A stretch of DNA of 48,407 nt, taken from positions 1-48,407 of the forward strand of contig WYBA01000378.1 in assembly GCA_011526095.1 (NCBI GenBank). The letters run 5' to 3'. The stretch comes from Myxococcales bacterium (GTDB lineage: Bacteria; Myxococcota_A; Polyangia; Haliangiales; Haliangiaceae). Below the pieces are notes generated by a model. It saw only the letters and a program-made list of their open reading frames with translations, did no database searches and was not told where the DNA came from. The translations under genes and the position numbers were made by a program. Below, piece by piece: positions 1 through 7,544 of the stretch (position 1 is its first letter; each line of letters starts with the position of its first letter).

Positions 1-140
1 GGACGGCCGGCCTCCGGACGGCCGGTCGCCGGACGGCCGACCTCCGGGCGGCCGACCTCCGGACGGACGGTCGCCGGGCGGACGACCTCCGGACGGCCGG
101 CCACCGGACGGACGGCCACCGGACGGGCGACCACCGGACG
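1..140. repeat. 15-bp tandem repeat, about nine copies
   Basis: Imperfect 15-bp units starting GGACGGCCG or close variants run head to tail from the left edge and decay after about 140. On the minus strand each unit encodes one S/P-G-G/D-R-P pentapeptide. The array may extend beyond the window. Confidence 0.85.
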
Positions 141-195
141 GGCGCGACGCGGAATCGGGACGCGACGGACGGCGCGGCGGGGTCGGGCGGGACAT
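1..195 (-). CDS. N-terminal fragment of an unidentified protein with GGRPS repeat tail
   Basis: The minus strand from an ATG at 195 is open to the left edge, so only the first 65 residues are present. They read MSRPTPPRRPSRPDSASRPS followed by about nine pentapeptides of the form S/P-G-G/D-R-P. Differences between DNA units fall mostly in third codon positions of this frame (GGT/GGC/GGA, CGC/CGT/CGG), whereas the plus-strand frame reads as a variable peptide; this is why I take the minus frame as coding. A TACGTT box lies 7 nt before the ATG. Such Gly-Arg-Pro-Ser tails are known as disordered, nucleic-acid-binding extensions on RNA helicases, pseudouridine synthases and similar proteins. The functional domain is outside the window, so no function is assigned. 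Confidence 0.6.
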   Translation of the reverse strand, partial: MSRPTPPRRPSRPDSASRPSGGRPSGGRPSGGRPSGGRPPGDRPSGGRPPGGRPSGDRPSGGRPS

Positions 196-202
196 CGTCG
201 CC

Positions 203-208
203 AACGTA
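203..208 (-). promoter_or_regulatory. -10-like TACGTT box close to the start codon at 195
   Basis: TACGTT on the minus strand is 7 nt before the ATG at 195, with no Shine-Dalgarno sequence between. This fits a leaderless or nearly leaderless transcript. The same arrangement recurs at several other genes in the window. Confidence 0.4.
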
Positions 209-415
209 CTCGAAGTGGAATCGGCGGCGAGCGACCCGCCGACACAACGTCGCAAGATCTCCGCAAGACCCGGTGCGCACGCTGGGCCCAGCTCCTCGCA
301 GGGTCGTCTCGGAAGCCTCCGAAACACTCCCTGGTCACGCGACCTTGCGGGGGGCTGCTTTTGCGGCCGGCGCCAGTACTGCGACCGGGCGGGTTCTGCT
401 ACCCCTGCCCTCGCC

Positions 416-712
416 ATGCCCATGCCCGCCGAGATCATCGGCCTCGGCCAGCCGACCGTGCGGATCGTCTGGGACGAGGGCGACGAGGACACCTGGACCG
501 CGCGCGATCTGCGCATCCGCTGCACCTGCGCCCACTGCCAGTCCGAGCTCACCGGCGAGCGCCTCCTCGACCCGACGACCGTGCCGGCCGACCTCCACGT
601 CACCGAGATGAGCCTCGTCGGGAACTACGGCCTGTCGATCCACTTCTCCGACGGCCACTCGACGGGCATCTACCGGTTCAAGGAGCTGCTCGCCAGGCGG
701 CCCCCTCGCTGA
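416..712 (+). CDS. DUF971 domain protein
   Basis: A 98-residue protein matching DUF971, the small domain also found at the N-terminus of gamma-butyrobetaine hydroxylase. Supporting features are IVWDEGDEDTW, a Cys pair in RIRCTCAHCQSE, the GERLLDP segment, and the terminal HFSDGHSTGIYRF strand. The paired cysteines (CTCAHC) resemble the metal-site cysteines seen in many members. ATG codons at 416 and 422 both fit; the frame stays open upstream to a GTG at 215, but that extension looks non-coding in composition. Stand-alone members are often considered Fe-S or iron related, but the role here is unknown. No clear ribosome binding site is visible. The 220 nt upstream (196-415) holds no recognisable gene and should contain divergent promoters. 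Confidence 0.8.
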   Translation: MPMPAEIIGLGQPTVRIVWDEGDEDTWTARDLRIRCTCAHCQSELTGERLLDPTTVPADLHVTEMSLVGNYGLSIHFSDGHSTGIYRFKELLARRPPR

Positions 713-837
713 CCCGCGCCTGCCAGCCGTTGCCGCTCCTGCCGCCCCCGGACGCGACCAACGTCACGTATCGGTAGGTGGCGGACTCCATCCCTTCGCG
801 TTATCCTGCGCCGCAGACTCTGGCCGGGGCCAAAGCC

Positions 838-2310
838 ATGAAACTACGTCGACTTCCTTATCTGACCGCGGCGATCGCCGTGTTCGTGCTCGGGCTCGCC
901 GCGTGGTCGGCCCGGCCAGCGCACGCCGACGACGCCAGCCTCAAGCGCGCGCAGGAGGCGTTCGATCAGGCGCAGGTCGACTACCTGCAGGGCAACTTCG
1001 ACGCCGCCGCCGACGGGTTCAAGAAGGCGTACGAGGCGCGGCCATTCCCCCAGTTCCTCTACAACATCGGCGCCAGCTACCACATGAAGGGGAAGAAGAC
1101 GAACGACGTCGATTCCTACGGCAAGGCCGTCGAGTACTACAAGCGCTACCTCACGGAGGACCCGCAGGCGCCGGACAAGACCAAGGTCAACAAGAGCATC
1201 TCGGTGCTCGAGGCCGAGATCGAGCGGCTGCGCGTCGCCCCGGTGCAGCCGGACCAGCCTCCGGTCGCCCCGTCGAAGGAGGTCGAGAACCTCGGCGAGG
1301 TGAAGGTCCGCGGCCTGATGGTCATCGAGAGCGAGCCGCAGGGCGCCTCGATCTACATCGACGGCAAGGACAAGGGCGAGGTCGCCAAGACGCCGTGGAG
1401 CGGCTCGCTCGAGGGCGAGCACACGTACCTGGTCGAGAAGCGCGGCTACAAGTCGAAGGAGGGCACGATCGCCCCCGACCCGAGCAAGCTGCTCGTGCTC
1501 CAGATCGTGCTGTCCGAGGAGGACTACCTCGGCTGGGTCGACATCCGGTCGAACGTCCCCGGCGCCGACGTCTTCGTCGACGACAAGACGGTCGGCGCGA
1601 TCGGCAAGACGCCGTACAGCGGCAACTTCAAGCCGGGCAAGCACACGTTCTACGTCTCGGCCGACGGCTACGACGAGTTCGTCCAGGAGATCGAGGTCAT
1701 CGCCGGCGAGGCCCACGAGCTCAACGCGGCGCTGCAGGGCTCGCCGGTCGGGTACCTCAACCTGCGCGGCGCCGGCATCGAGCACAGCCAGATCCTCGTC
1801 GACGGCAAGGTGCTGTGCGAGCGCGGGCCGTGTCGCAAGCCGGTCAAGGAGGGCACGCACACGGTCACCGTGCGCCGCAAGGGCTACAAGCCGTACACCG
1901 CGCGCGTCGACGTCCAGGCGCGCACGGAGATCTCGATGCGCACCCAGCTCGCCAAGGAGCCGGGGCGCGGCGACGCGGTCGCGGCGTACGTCGTGAGCGG
2001 CCTGTTCGCCGGCGCCGGCGTCTACCTCGGCCTGCAGTCGAAGAAGATGGAGGACGAGCTGCGCACCGCGATCGACGCCGGCGACCCGCCGGTCGACTCC
2101 GAGGACCCGCGGCTGCAGAAGGGCAAGATCTTCGCGCTCGCCGCCGACGGCGCGTTCGCGGTGTCCGGCGTCGTCGCGCTGATGGCCGTCTACTACACGT
2201 TCCGCGACAAGGGCGCGCCGTCCACCGGCACGATCGACGTCCGCGCGATCGCGCTCGAGCCGCAGTTCGGCCCCGGCTACGCCGGCCTCGGCATGGAGAT
2301 GAACTGGTGA
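838..2310 (+). CDS. Exported TPR and triple-PEGA domain protein
   Basis: The 490-residue product starts at ATG 838 because this gives a clean signal peptide (MKLRRLPYLTAAIAVFVLGL, cleavage near AHA-DD). A GTG 60 nt upstream would bury it. Residues 33-120 form a TPR-like helical region. Three PEGA repeats follow near 159, 231 and 302, recognisable from strand patterns such as GASIYIDGK, GADVFVDDK and SQILVDGK followed by GEHTYLVEKRGYK-type segments. Two hydrophobic helices lie near 378-398 and 431-455. PEGA repeats are small beta domains of cell-surface proteins in this phylum. The gene overlaps the next one by one base (TGATG) and is the first gene of an operon with an FG-GAP lipoprotein and a kinase. 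It probably has a surface or periplasmic scaffold role. Confidence 0.85.
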   Translation: MKLRRLPYLTAAIAVFVLGLAAWSARPAHADDASLKRAQEAFDQAQVDYLQGNFDAAADGFKKAYEARPFPQFLYNIGASYHMKGKKTNDVDSYGKAVEYYKRYLTEDPQAPDKTKVNKSISVLEAEIERLRVAPVQPDQPPVAPSKEVENLGEVKVRGLMVIESEPQGASIYIDGKDKGEVAKTPWSGSLEGEHTYLVEKRGYKSKEGTIAPDPSKLLVLQIVLSEEDYLGWVDIRSNVPGADVFVDDKTVGAIGKTPYSGNFKPGKHTFYVSADGYDEFVQEIEVIAGEAHELNAALQGSPVGYLNLRGAGIEHSQILVDGKVLCERGPCRKPVKEGTHTVTVRRKGYKPYTARVDVQARTEISMRTQLAKEPGRGDAVAAYVVSGLFAGAGVYLGLQSKKMEDELRTAIDAGDPPVDSEDPRLQKGKIFALAADGAFAVSGVVALMAVYYTFRDKGAPSTGTIDVRAIALEPQFGPGYAGLGMEMNW

Positions 2311-3668
2311 TGCGCAACAAGCTGCTGCTCCCCACCGTGGTGCTCGGGCTCGGCGGGCTGACCGGGGCGTGCTCGTGGAGCGCGTTCGACGAGCTCGGCG
2401 ACGAGGCGTGGGTCGACTCGGCCGGCGCCGGCGAGGGCGTCTCGCCCAACACGTTCGGCTCGATCGCGACGCCCGGCACGACCGAGCGCAACGCGGTGTT
2501 CGTGATGGTCGGCCGCTCGACCGACTCGGTCAGCGGCTACAGCTACGACGCCGACGGCGCGCGCGCCGCGAGCGGAGTCGAGATCCGCGGCGGCGCGACC
2601 CAGTTCGGGCCGCTCAGCGACGCGGTGCCGATCGCCGGCGACCCGTACTCGAACCTCGTCGCGATCGCGGCCGTGACCGGCCAGGCCAACGACGGCGACA
2701 CCAAGGTCGTGTCGTTCGAGGCCGACGACGTCGAGACGATCGTCTCCCAGAACGACTTCAACGACCCCAGCGGCAACAGCGGCCCGCTCGACGGGCCGAT
2801 CGCCCCGACCGGGATCGTGATCGCGCGCACCGACGACGACGGCGCCGACACGACGACGACCGACGTCGTGCTGGCGCGCGGCGCGCAGATCGCGCTGGTC
2901 CAGAACTACGCCGACGACGGCCACACGCTGGCGTCGTGCTTCGGCGAGACCGACAGCGACGTCGTGATGTCCGTCGCCGCCGGCCCGTTCGTCGCCGCCG
3001 ACAGCGACGACGAGCTGGTCGCGGTCGTCAACGACGCCTCCGGCACCGCGCCGACGGTCGTGGTGTTCGACGGCCGGGCGATCCCGGCGGCGTTCGCGAC
3101 CGACACGGCCGGCCTGGTGTCGTGCTTCCTCGACGGGGACCCGGACCGCGCCCCGCTGGCGCGGCTGGCCGGCCCGGCGGGCGACGCCGACTTCGGCCGC
3201 CGCGTGGTCGTCGGCGACTTCGACGGCGACGACCAGCCGGACATCGCGGTGGCGTCGGTCGCGTCGAACACCGTGCGCGTGTTCATGCACGACGGCGACC
3301 TGAGCGACGGCACGACCGAGGTCGTCGTCGACGCGCCGCTCGACGCGTCGCGGTTCGGCCAGGCGCTCGCCGCCGGCGACCTCGACGGCGACGGCGACCA
3401 GGAGCTCGTGATCGGCGCGCCCGCGTCGAACGTCGACGGCGTGAGCAACGCCGGCGCCGCCTACGTCTACAGCTTCGGCGGCGGAGACTTCACGCTCGAG
3501 CTGACGCTGGCGGACGCGCAGCCGGACGCCGAGCAGGCGCTCGGCCGCGCGGTCGCGGTCGTGCCGTGGACCGCGGGCGGGCGCAACGTCGTCGTCGTCG
3601 GTGGCGACGCCGAGATCTTCACGTACTTCCGCACGCTGATGTACGACGACGTCCGCAACGGACAGTGA
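2310..3668 (+). CDS. FG-GAP repeat lipoprotein
   Basis: This 452-residue protein starts at the ATG overlapping the previous stop. It has a lipoprotein-like signal (MRNKLLLPTVVLGLGG, then LTGAC with a candidate lipidated Cys), although the box is not ideal because Thr sits at -3. FG-GAP/integrin-alpha-like calcium-binding loops are visible as DFDGDDQPDIAVAS near residue 303 and DLDGDGDQELVIGAP near 357, spaced about 54 residues as expected for propeller blades. The remaining sequence is rich in Asp and Gly, which fits an extracellular calcium-stabilised beta-propeller. It sits between the PEGA protein and a kinase and is probably co-transcribed with both. Its ligand is unknown. Confidence 0.8.
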   Translation: MRNKLLLPTVVLGLGGLTGACSWSAFDELGDEAWVDSAGAGEGVSPNTFGSIATPGTTERNAVFVMVGRSTDSVSGYSYDADGARAASGVEIRGGATQFGPLSDAVPIAGDPYSNLVAIAAVTGQANDGDTKVVSFEADDVETIVSQNDFNDPSGNSGPLDGPIAPTGIVIARTDDDGADTTTTDVVLARGAQIALVQNYADDGHTLASCFGETDSDVVMSVAAGPFVAADSDDELVAVVNDASGTAPTVVVFDGRAIPAAFATDTAGLVSCFLDGDPDRAPLARLAGPAGDADFGRRVVVGDFDGDDQPDIAVASVASNTVRVFMHDGDLSDGTTEVVVDAPLDASRFGQALAAGDLDGDGDQELVIGAPASNVDGVSNAGAAYVYSFGGGDFTLELTLADAQPDAEQALGRAVAVVPWTAGGRNVVVVGGDAEIFTYFRTLMYDDVRNGQ

Positions 3669-3674
3669 CCGTCC

Positions 3675-5621
3675 TTGTCGAAGTACTGGTGCACGCGCTG
3701 TAACCAGTTCTACAGCGAGGCCGGGTTCTGCCCGTTCGACGGCACGGCGCTGACCGTGCCGCCGCCGGAGGTCGCCCAGCCGCCGACGATGCGGGCGATG
3801 TCCGCGTCGGAGGGCGGGACCGCCGCGCTCGCCGCGTTCACCCCGCGCCACGACTACGACCACCTGATCGGCCAGACGCTCGACGGGCGCTACCACATCG
3901 AGCGCAAGATCGGCGAGGGCGGCATGGGCGTGGTGTTCGCCGCGCGCCACGCCGTGATCGAGAAGCCGCTGGCGATCAAGGTGCTCAAGCGCGAGGTCGC
4001 GCGCGACGCCGCGACGGTCAAGCGGTTCGTCCAGGAGGCCAAGGCCGCGTCGCGCATCGGCCACCCGGCGATCGTCGACGTCACGGACTTCGGGACGACC
4101 CCCGAGGGCATGACGTACTCGGTGATGGAGTACGTCGACGGCTCGACGCTGTCGTCCGTGATCAAGCGGTCGGCGCCGCTGGCGCTCGAGCGCGCGCTGC
4201 CGATCGTCGCGCAGATCGCGCGCGCGCTCGGCGCCGCGCACGACAAGGGCATCGTCCACCGCGACCTCAAGCCGGAGAACGTGTTCCTGGTCAACCGCGA
4301 CGGCCGGCGCGACTTCGTCAAGATCGTCGACTTCGGCATCGCCAAGGTCACGCCGGTCGAGGGCCAGCCGACCGACGGCCCGCGGCTGACCCGCGCCGGC
4401 TCGGTGTTCGGGACGCCGGAGTACATGGCGCCGGAGCAGGCCGCCGGCCGCTCCGACACCGACCAGCGCGTCGACATCTACGCGCTCGCGACGATCCTCT
4501 ACGAGATGCTCGTCGGGCGCGTGCCGCACAAGAGCGAGAGCATGGTGCGGACGCTGGCGATGCAGATGCTCGACCCGATCGAGCCGCCGACCAAGGTCCG
4601 CCCCGAGCTGACGCTGTCGGCGGAGTTCGAGCGCGTCCTGATGAAGGGCCTGGCGAAGAAGCGCGAGCAGCGCTACGCGTCGATGGCCGACTTCCTCGCG
4701 GATCTCGAGCGCGCGTGCCCGGGGATCAACACGGCGATCCCGGCCGCGAGCGACCAGCTCCAGCTCGTCGCCGCGCCGCCCGGCGCCGACATGGCCCTGC
4801 TGTCGTCGCAGAAGACGCTCGACGACGTCGGGCCGATCGCCGCGGGCCCCGACGCGCCGACGCGCCGGCCGGGCGCGCCGTCGAGCCCGCCGCCGACCAC
4901 CGGCGCGCCGGGCGAGGCGCCGCGCGCGACCAGCCGCAAGGTCGCGCACGAGCCCGCGTTCGTGACGTCGCAAGGCAAGGTCACGTTCGAGCACGTGTTC
5001 GATCCGACCGACGAGCCGCCGCGCCGGCGATCGCGCGCGCCGGTGATCGCGATCGCCGTGCTGCTGGCGGCGGGCGGCGGCGTCGCGGCGGCGGTGCTGA
5101 TGCGCGGCGACGAGCCGCGGACCGCGGCGCGCGCGGTGGACGCCGGCGCCGCGGACGCGGCGGTCCCGGTCGTCGTCGACGGCGGCGTGACGACGCCGCC
5201 GCGCGACGCCGAGGTCATCGCCGAGGTGCCGCGCGACGCCGGCCTGCCGATCGACGCCGGCCCGCGCGCGCCGCGGGACGCCGGGCCCGGGCGCCGCGTC
5301 GACGCCGGCGTGAGGGTGCCGCCGGAGCGGCTCACCGCGCGCGGCGAGCTCACGGTCCAGGTCATCACGTACCCCGACGGCGGCACGATCTACGCCGGCG
5401 ACTCGTACCGCGGCCCGGCTGGCACGACGATCGAGGAGCCGGTCGGCACGCGGCTGAAGATCAAGTGCACGCTCGCCGGCCACGACCCCGGGTACGTCGA
5501 CCTGGTGTTCGACGCCAAGCTGCCCGAGGTCGTGTCGTGCCGCCCGACGCGGCCGAAGCGGTGCATCGAGGGCCTGCACAACCCGTTCGACGACTGCCCG
5601 GATCCCGCGCCGCCGGAGTGA
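3675..5621 (+). CDS. Membrane Ser/Thr protein kinase with N-terminal zinc ribbon
   Basis: Start is a TTG 6 nt after the previous stop. It is chosen because it includes an N-terminal zinc ribbon (C6-x2-C9, then C19 in FCPFDG). The kinase domain spans about 72-340: glycine loop GEGGMGVVF, AIKVL lysine, HRDLKPEN catalytic loop, DFGIAK, and TPEYMAPEQA. All catalytic residues are present. A Pro/Ala linker follows, then one membrane helix near 455-476, then an extracellular Asp-Ala-Gly-rich stretch and a C-terminal beta domain (TARGELTVQVITYPDGGTIY) resembling PEGA. The outer domain therefore resembles the first gene of the operon, suggesting a shared envelope ligand or partner. The 648-residue length is normal for bacterial PknB-type sensors. 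Confidence 0.92.
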   Translation: MSKYWCTRCNQFYSEAGFCPFDGTALTVPPPEVAQPPTMRAMSASEGGTAALAAFTPRHDYDHLIGQTLDGRYHIERKIGEGGMGVVFAARHAVIEKPLAIKVLKREVARDAATVKRFVQEAKAASRIGHPAIVDVTDFGTTPEGMTYSVMEYVDGSTLSSVIKRSAPLALERALPIVAQIARALGAAHDKGIVHRDLKPENVFLVNRDGRRDFVKIVDFGIAKVTPVEGQPTDGPRLTRAGSVFGTPEYMAPEQAAGRSDTDQRVDIYALATILYEMLVGRVPHKSESMVRTLAMQMLDPIEPPTKVRPELTLSAEFERVLMKGLAKKREQRYASMADFLADLERACPGINTAIPAASDQLQLVAAPPGADMALLSSQKTLDDVGPIAAGPDAPTRRPGAPSSPPPTTGAPGEAPRATSRKVAHEPAFVTSQGKVTFEHVFDPTDEPPRRRSRAPVIAIAVLLAAGGGVAAAVLMRGDEPRTAARAVDAGAADAAVPVVVDGGVTTPPRDAEVIAEVPRDAGLPIDAGPRAPRDAGPGRRVDAGVRVPPERLTARGELTVQVITYPDGGTIYAGDSYRGPAGTTIEEPVGTRLKIKCTLAGHDPGYVDLVFDAKLPEVVSCRPTRPKRCIEGLHNPFDDCPDPAPPE

Positions 5622-5645
5622 GCTGGCGTGCGGCCGGCGTGACGG

Positions 5646-5945
5646 CTACGGCGCGGCGGACCCGCCGTCGCTGACCGGCGCGCCCGCGTCGAGCGAGGGC
5701 CCGCAGCCGCCGTCGAGCGGCGCCGGCGCGGCGTCCGGCCAGGAGCCGCCGTCCGGCGACGGGCCGGCGTCGGTGCCCCAGGGCCACGCCGCGTCGGTGC
5801 TCAGCGGCCAGGCGTCGGTCGTGTTGTCCCAGCTGGCGTCGGCGCTGGGCTGCCAGCCGGGGTGATCGTCGTCATCCTGGCCGACATAGATGGTGCAAGC
5901 GGTGGCCACGAGTGTGATCGTGAGGGCGAGCAGCAGACGGGTCAT
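5646..5945 (-). CDS. Small Trp/Asp/Ala-rich lipoprotein
   Basis: A 99-residue protein with a strong lipobox (LVATAC, Cys17) and a good ribosome binding site (GGAGG 5 nt upstream of ATG). The mature part is low complexity: DDDD, then repeated xDAxWP, TDAG and PDGG motifs, with almost no basic residues. It is converging with the upstream kinase gene, and its 5' end faces the sigma-factor operon. A very similar composition appears in the protein at 8947-9186 on the other side of that operon. No enzyme motif is seen. It probably tethers a disordered acidic chain to the membrane; function unknown. Confidence 0.65.
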   Translation of the reverse strand: MTRLLLALTITLVATACTIYVGQDDDDHPGWQPSADASWDNTTDAWPLSTDAAWPWGTDAGPSPDGGSWPDAAPAPLDGGCGPSLDAGAPVSDGGSAAP

Positions 5946-6030
5946 CGGAACCTCCGCCGTGCTCCGACGGTGGCCGCGGCTCGACAGGAATTTTTCCCGT
6001 GGCGGCGCCCGCCGCCGACCAAGCCTTCCG

Positions 6031-6924
6031 GTGAGTCACGCCCGGTCCCATGCCCGCGCCGTCGCGCTCGCGCCCCTCGCGGTCGCGGCGCTCGCGCTCG
6101 CGCCCGCGCGAGCCGCGGCGGGGCCGGTGGCGGCGGTGATCGTCCAGGGCGAGGCGCCGTGCACGCGCGACGAGCTGGTCGCGGCGCTGGCGCTGCGCGT
6201 GCCCGACCGGCCGGTCACGGTCCGGTTCGAGGCCGGCCGGGCGTGGCTCGAGCTGGCCGGGCGGGTCGACGTGGTCGAGCTCGACGGCGCCACCGGGCGC
6301 GACGCCGCGCGGAGGATCGCGCTCGCCGCGGCGGCGCTCGCGGTCGACGAGCTGGACGCGGGCGCGCCGGCGCCACCGCCGCGGATCGCACGGGTCGAGC
6401 GGGCGGGCGCGGCCAGCTCGGACAGCGCCCACCTCGACGACGACGCGGCGCCTGAGCGCGCCACGACGGCGAGGCGCGCGTGGACGGTCGCGGCGCGCGT
6501 CAGCTCGAGCGCCGCGGTGCGCACCGCGGGCGCCGTGGGCGTCGAGCTCGGCGGTCGGCGCGTGCGGCTCGGGCTGGAGCTCGGGCTCGCGTCGGGCGCC
6601 GCGGACGCGATGGACGGCGTGCGCGTCCTCGCCGCCCCGGCGCGGGCGTGCGCCGTGTCCGGCGGCGACGTCGCCGTCCGCGCGTGCGCGCTCGTCGTGC
6701 CGCTGTGGGTCGACGGCGGCGCGGCCGATCGCGGCGTGCTCGTCGGCGGCTCGCTCGCCGGCACCGGGCGCGCCGTGGTCGACGGCGTCGAGCTGATCTA
6801 CCAGGTCGGCGTCGACGCCCACGCCAACCAGCTCGACTACCGGTGGAGCGGCGCGCCGGTGCTGACCACGCCGTGGCTCGCGGTGTGGACCGGCGTCGGC
6901 GTGCGATGGGAGGGCGGCCCGTGA
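6031..6924 (+). CDS. Exported protein of unknown function upstream of sigma factor
   Basis: The start is placed at GTG 6031, giving 297 residues with a signal-peptide-like beginning (VSHARSHARAVALAPLAV through ARAAAG). An in-frame ATG at 5890 would overlap the divergent lipoprotein gene. The first half has PVTVRFEAGRAWLEL and a predicted alpha/beta domain. The second half has alternating strands (VRLGLELGLASG, LVGGSLAGTG, WLAVWTGVGVRW) ending near the C-terminus, reminiscent of a small outer-membrane barrel. Its stop overlaps the GTG of the sigma factor (GTGA), so translation is probably coupled. Proteins of this layout are common beside sigma/FecR-like pairs in Myxococcota. I do not recognise the family. 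Confidence 0.6.
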   Translation: MSHARSHARAVALAPLAVAALALAPARAAAGPVAAVIVQGEAPCTRDELVAALALRVPDRPVTVRFEAGRAWLELAGRVDVVELDGATGRDAARRIALAAAALAVDELDAGAPAPPPRIARVERAGAASSDSAHLDDDAAPERATTARRAWTVAARVSSSAAVRTAGAVGVELGGRRVRLGLELGLASGAADAMDGVRVLAAPARACAVSGGDVAVRACALVVPLWVDGGAADRGVLVGGSLAGTGRAVVDGVELIYQVGVDAHANQLDYRWSGAPVLTTPWLAVWTGVGVRWEGGP

Positions 6925-7544
6925 TCGCCGCCGACGCGCTCGTCGTCCTGGCCGCGATCGCCGCGGTCCGCGCCCCTCGCCGCGGCGGCGACGATCCCGA
7001 CGAGGCGCTGGTCGAGCGCCACCGCGCCGGCGACCGCGCGGCGTTCGCCGCGCTCTACGAGCGCCACGTCGACACGGTCTACGCGCGGCTGACGCGGCTG
7101 ATCGGCCCGGTCGCCGAGCGCGAGGACCTCACGCAGGACGTGTTCCTGGGGCTGCACCGCGCGCTGCCGGCGTTCCGCGGCGACGCGGCGCTGACGACGC
7201 TGCTGTACCGGATCACGGTCAACGTCGCGTTCGAGCACCTGCGCCGGCGCGCGCGCCGGCCGACGGTGGCGCTCGACGACGCGACGCTGGCGGCGCTGGT
7301 CGCGCCCGAGCCGACGCCCGAGGCGACCGCGCGCCGCGGCCAGGAGGTCGCGCGCGTGCTGCGCGGCCTCGACCGGCTCAAGCCGGTGAAGCGGATCGCG
7401 CTGGTGCTGCGGCTGGTCGAGGGGCTGCCGATCGAGGAGATCGCGCGGCTCACCGGCGCGACGCCCGACGCCGCCGCCAAGCGCGTGCAGCACGGCCTCA
7501 GGGAGCTGACCGCACACCTCGCGCGCCAGGAGGCCCGGCCATGA
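6921..7544 (+). CDS. ECF-type RNA polymerase sigma factor
   Basis: A 207-residue group 4 sigma factor. Region 2 lies at about 28-112 (ALYERHVDTVYARL, EDLTQDVFLGLHRALPAFRG, LLYRITVNVAFEHLRRRARR). Region 4 lies at about 150-200 (LPIEEIARLTGATPDAAAKR) with the helix-turn-helix. GTG 6921 was chosen over an ATG at 6906 because GGGAGGG lies 6 nt upstream and the GTGA overlap with the preceding gene is typical of coupling. The next gene overlaps by ATGA, so sigma factor and FecR-like regulator are co-translated. It likely directs transcription of its own operon and envelope genes in response to the membrane partner. Confidence 0.92.
   Translation: MIAADALVVLAAIAAVRAPRRGGDDPDEALVERHRAGDRAAFAALYERHVDTVYARLTRLIGPVAEREDLTQDVFLGLHRALPAFRGDAALTTLLYRITVNVAFEHLRRRARRPTVALDDATLAALVAPEPTPEATARRGQEVARVLRGLDRLKPVKRIALVLRLVEGLPIEEIARLTGATPDAAAKRVQHGLRELTAHLARQEARP

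Noticed and set aside
1..140. Possible CRISPR array or plus-strand repeat protein
   Set aside because: Units are 15 bp with no spacers, and the plus-strand reading gives variable residues while the minus-strand reading is conserved at protein level.
2277..5579. A long minus-strand open frame across the PEGA/FG-GAP/kinase operon
   Set aside because: It is rich in Arg, His and Asp with no motif, and the plus-strand genes have intact catalytic and repeat motifs over the same bases.
5987..5997. GGAATTTTTCC as an ECF -35 element for the sigma operon
   Set aside because: It is AT-rich and suggestive, but no matching -10 at suitable spacing was seen before the GTG at 6031, so it was not listed as a promoter.
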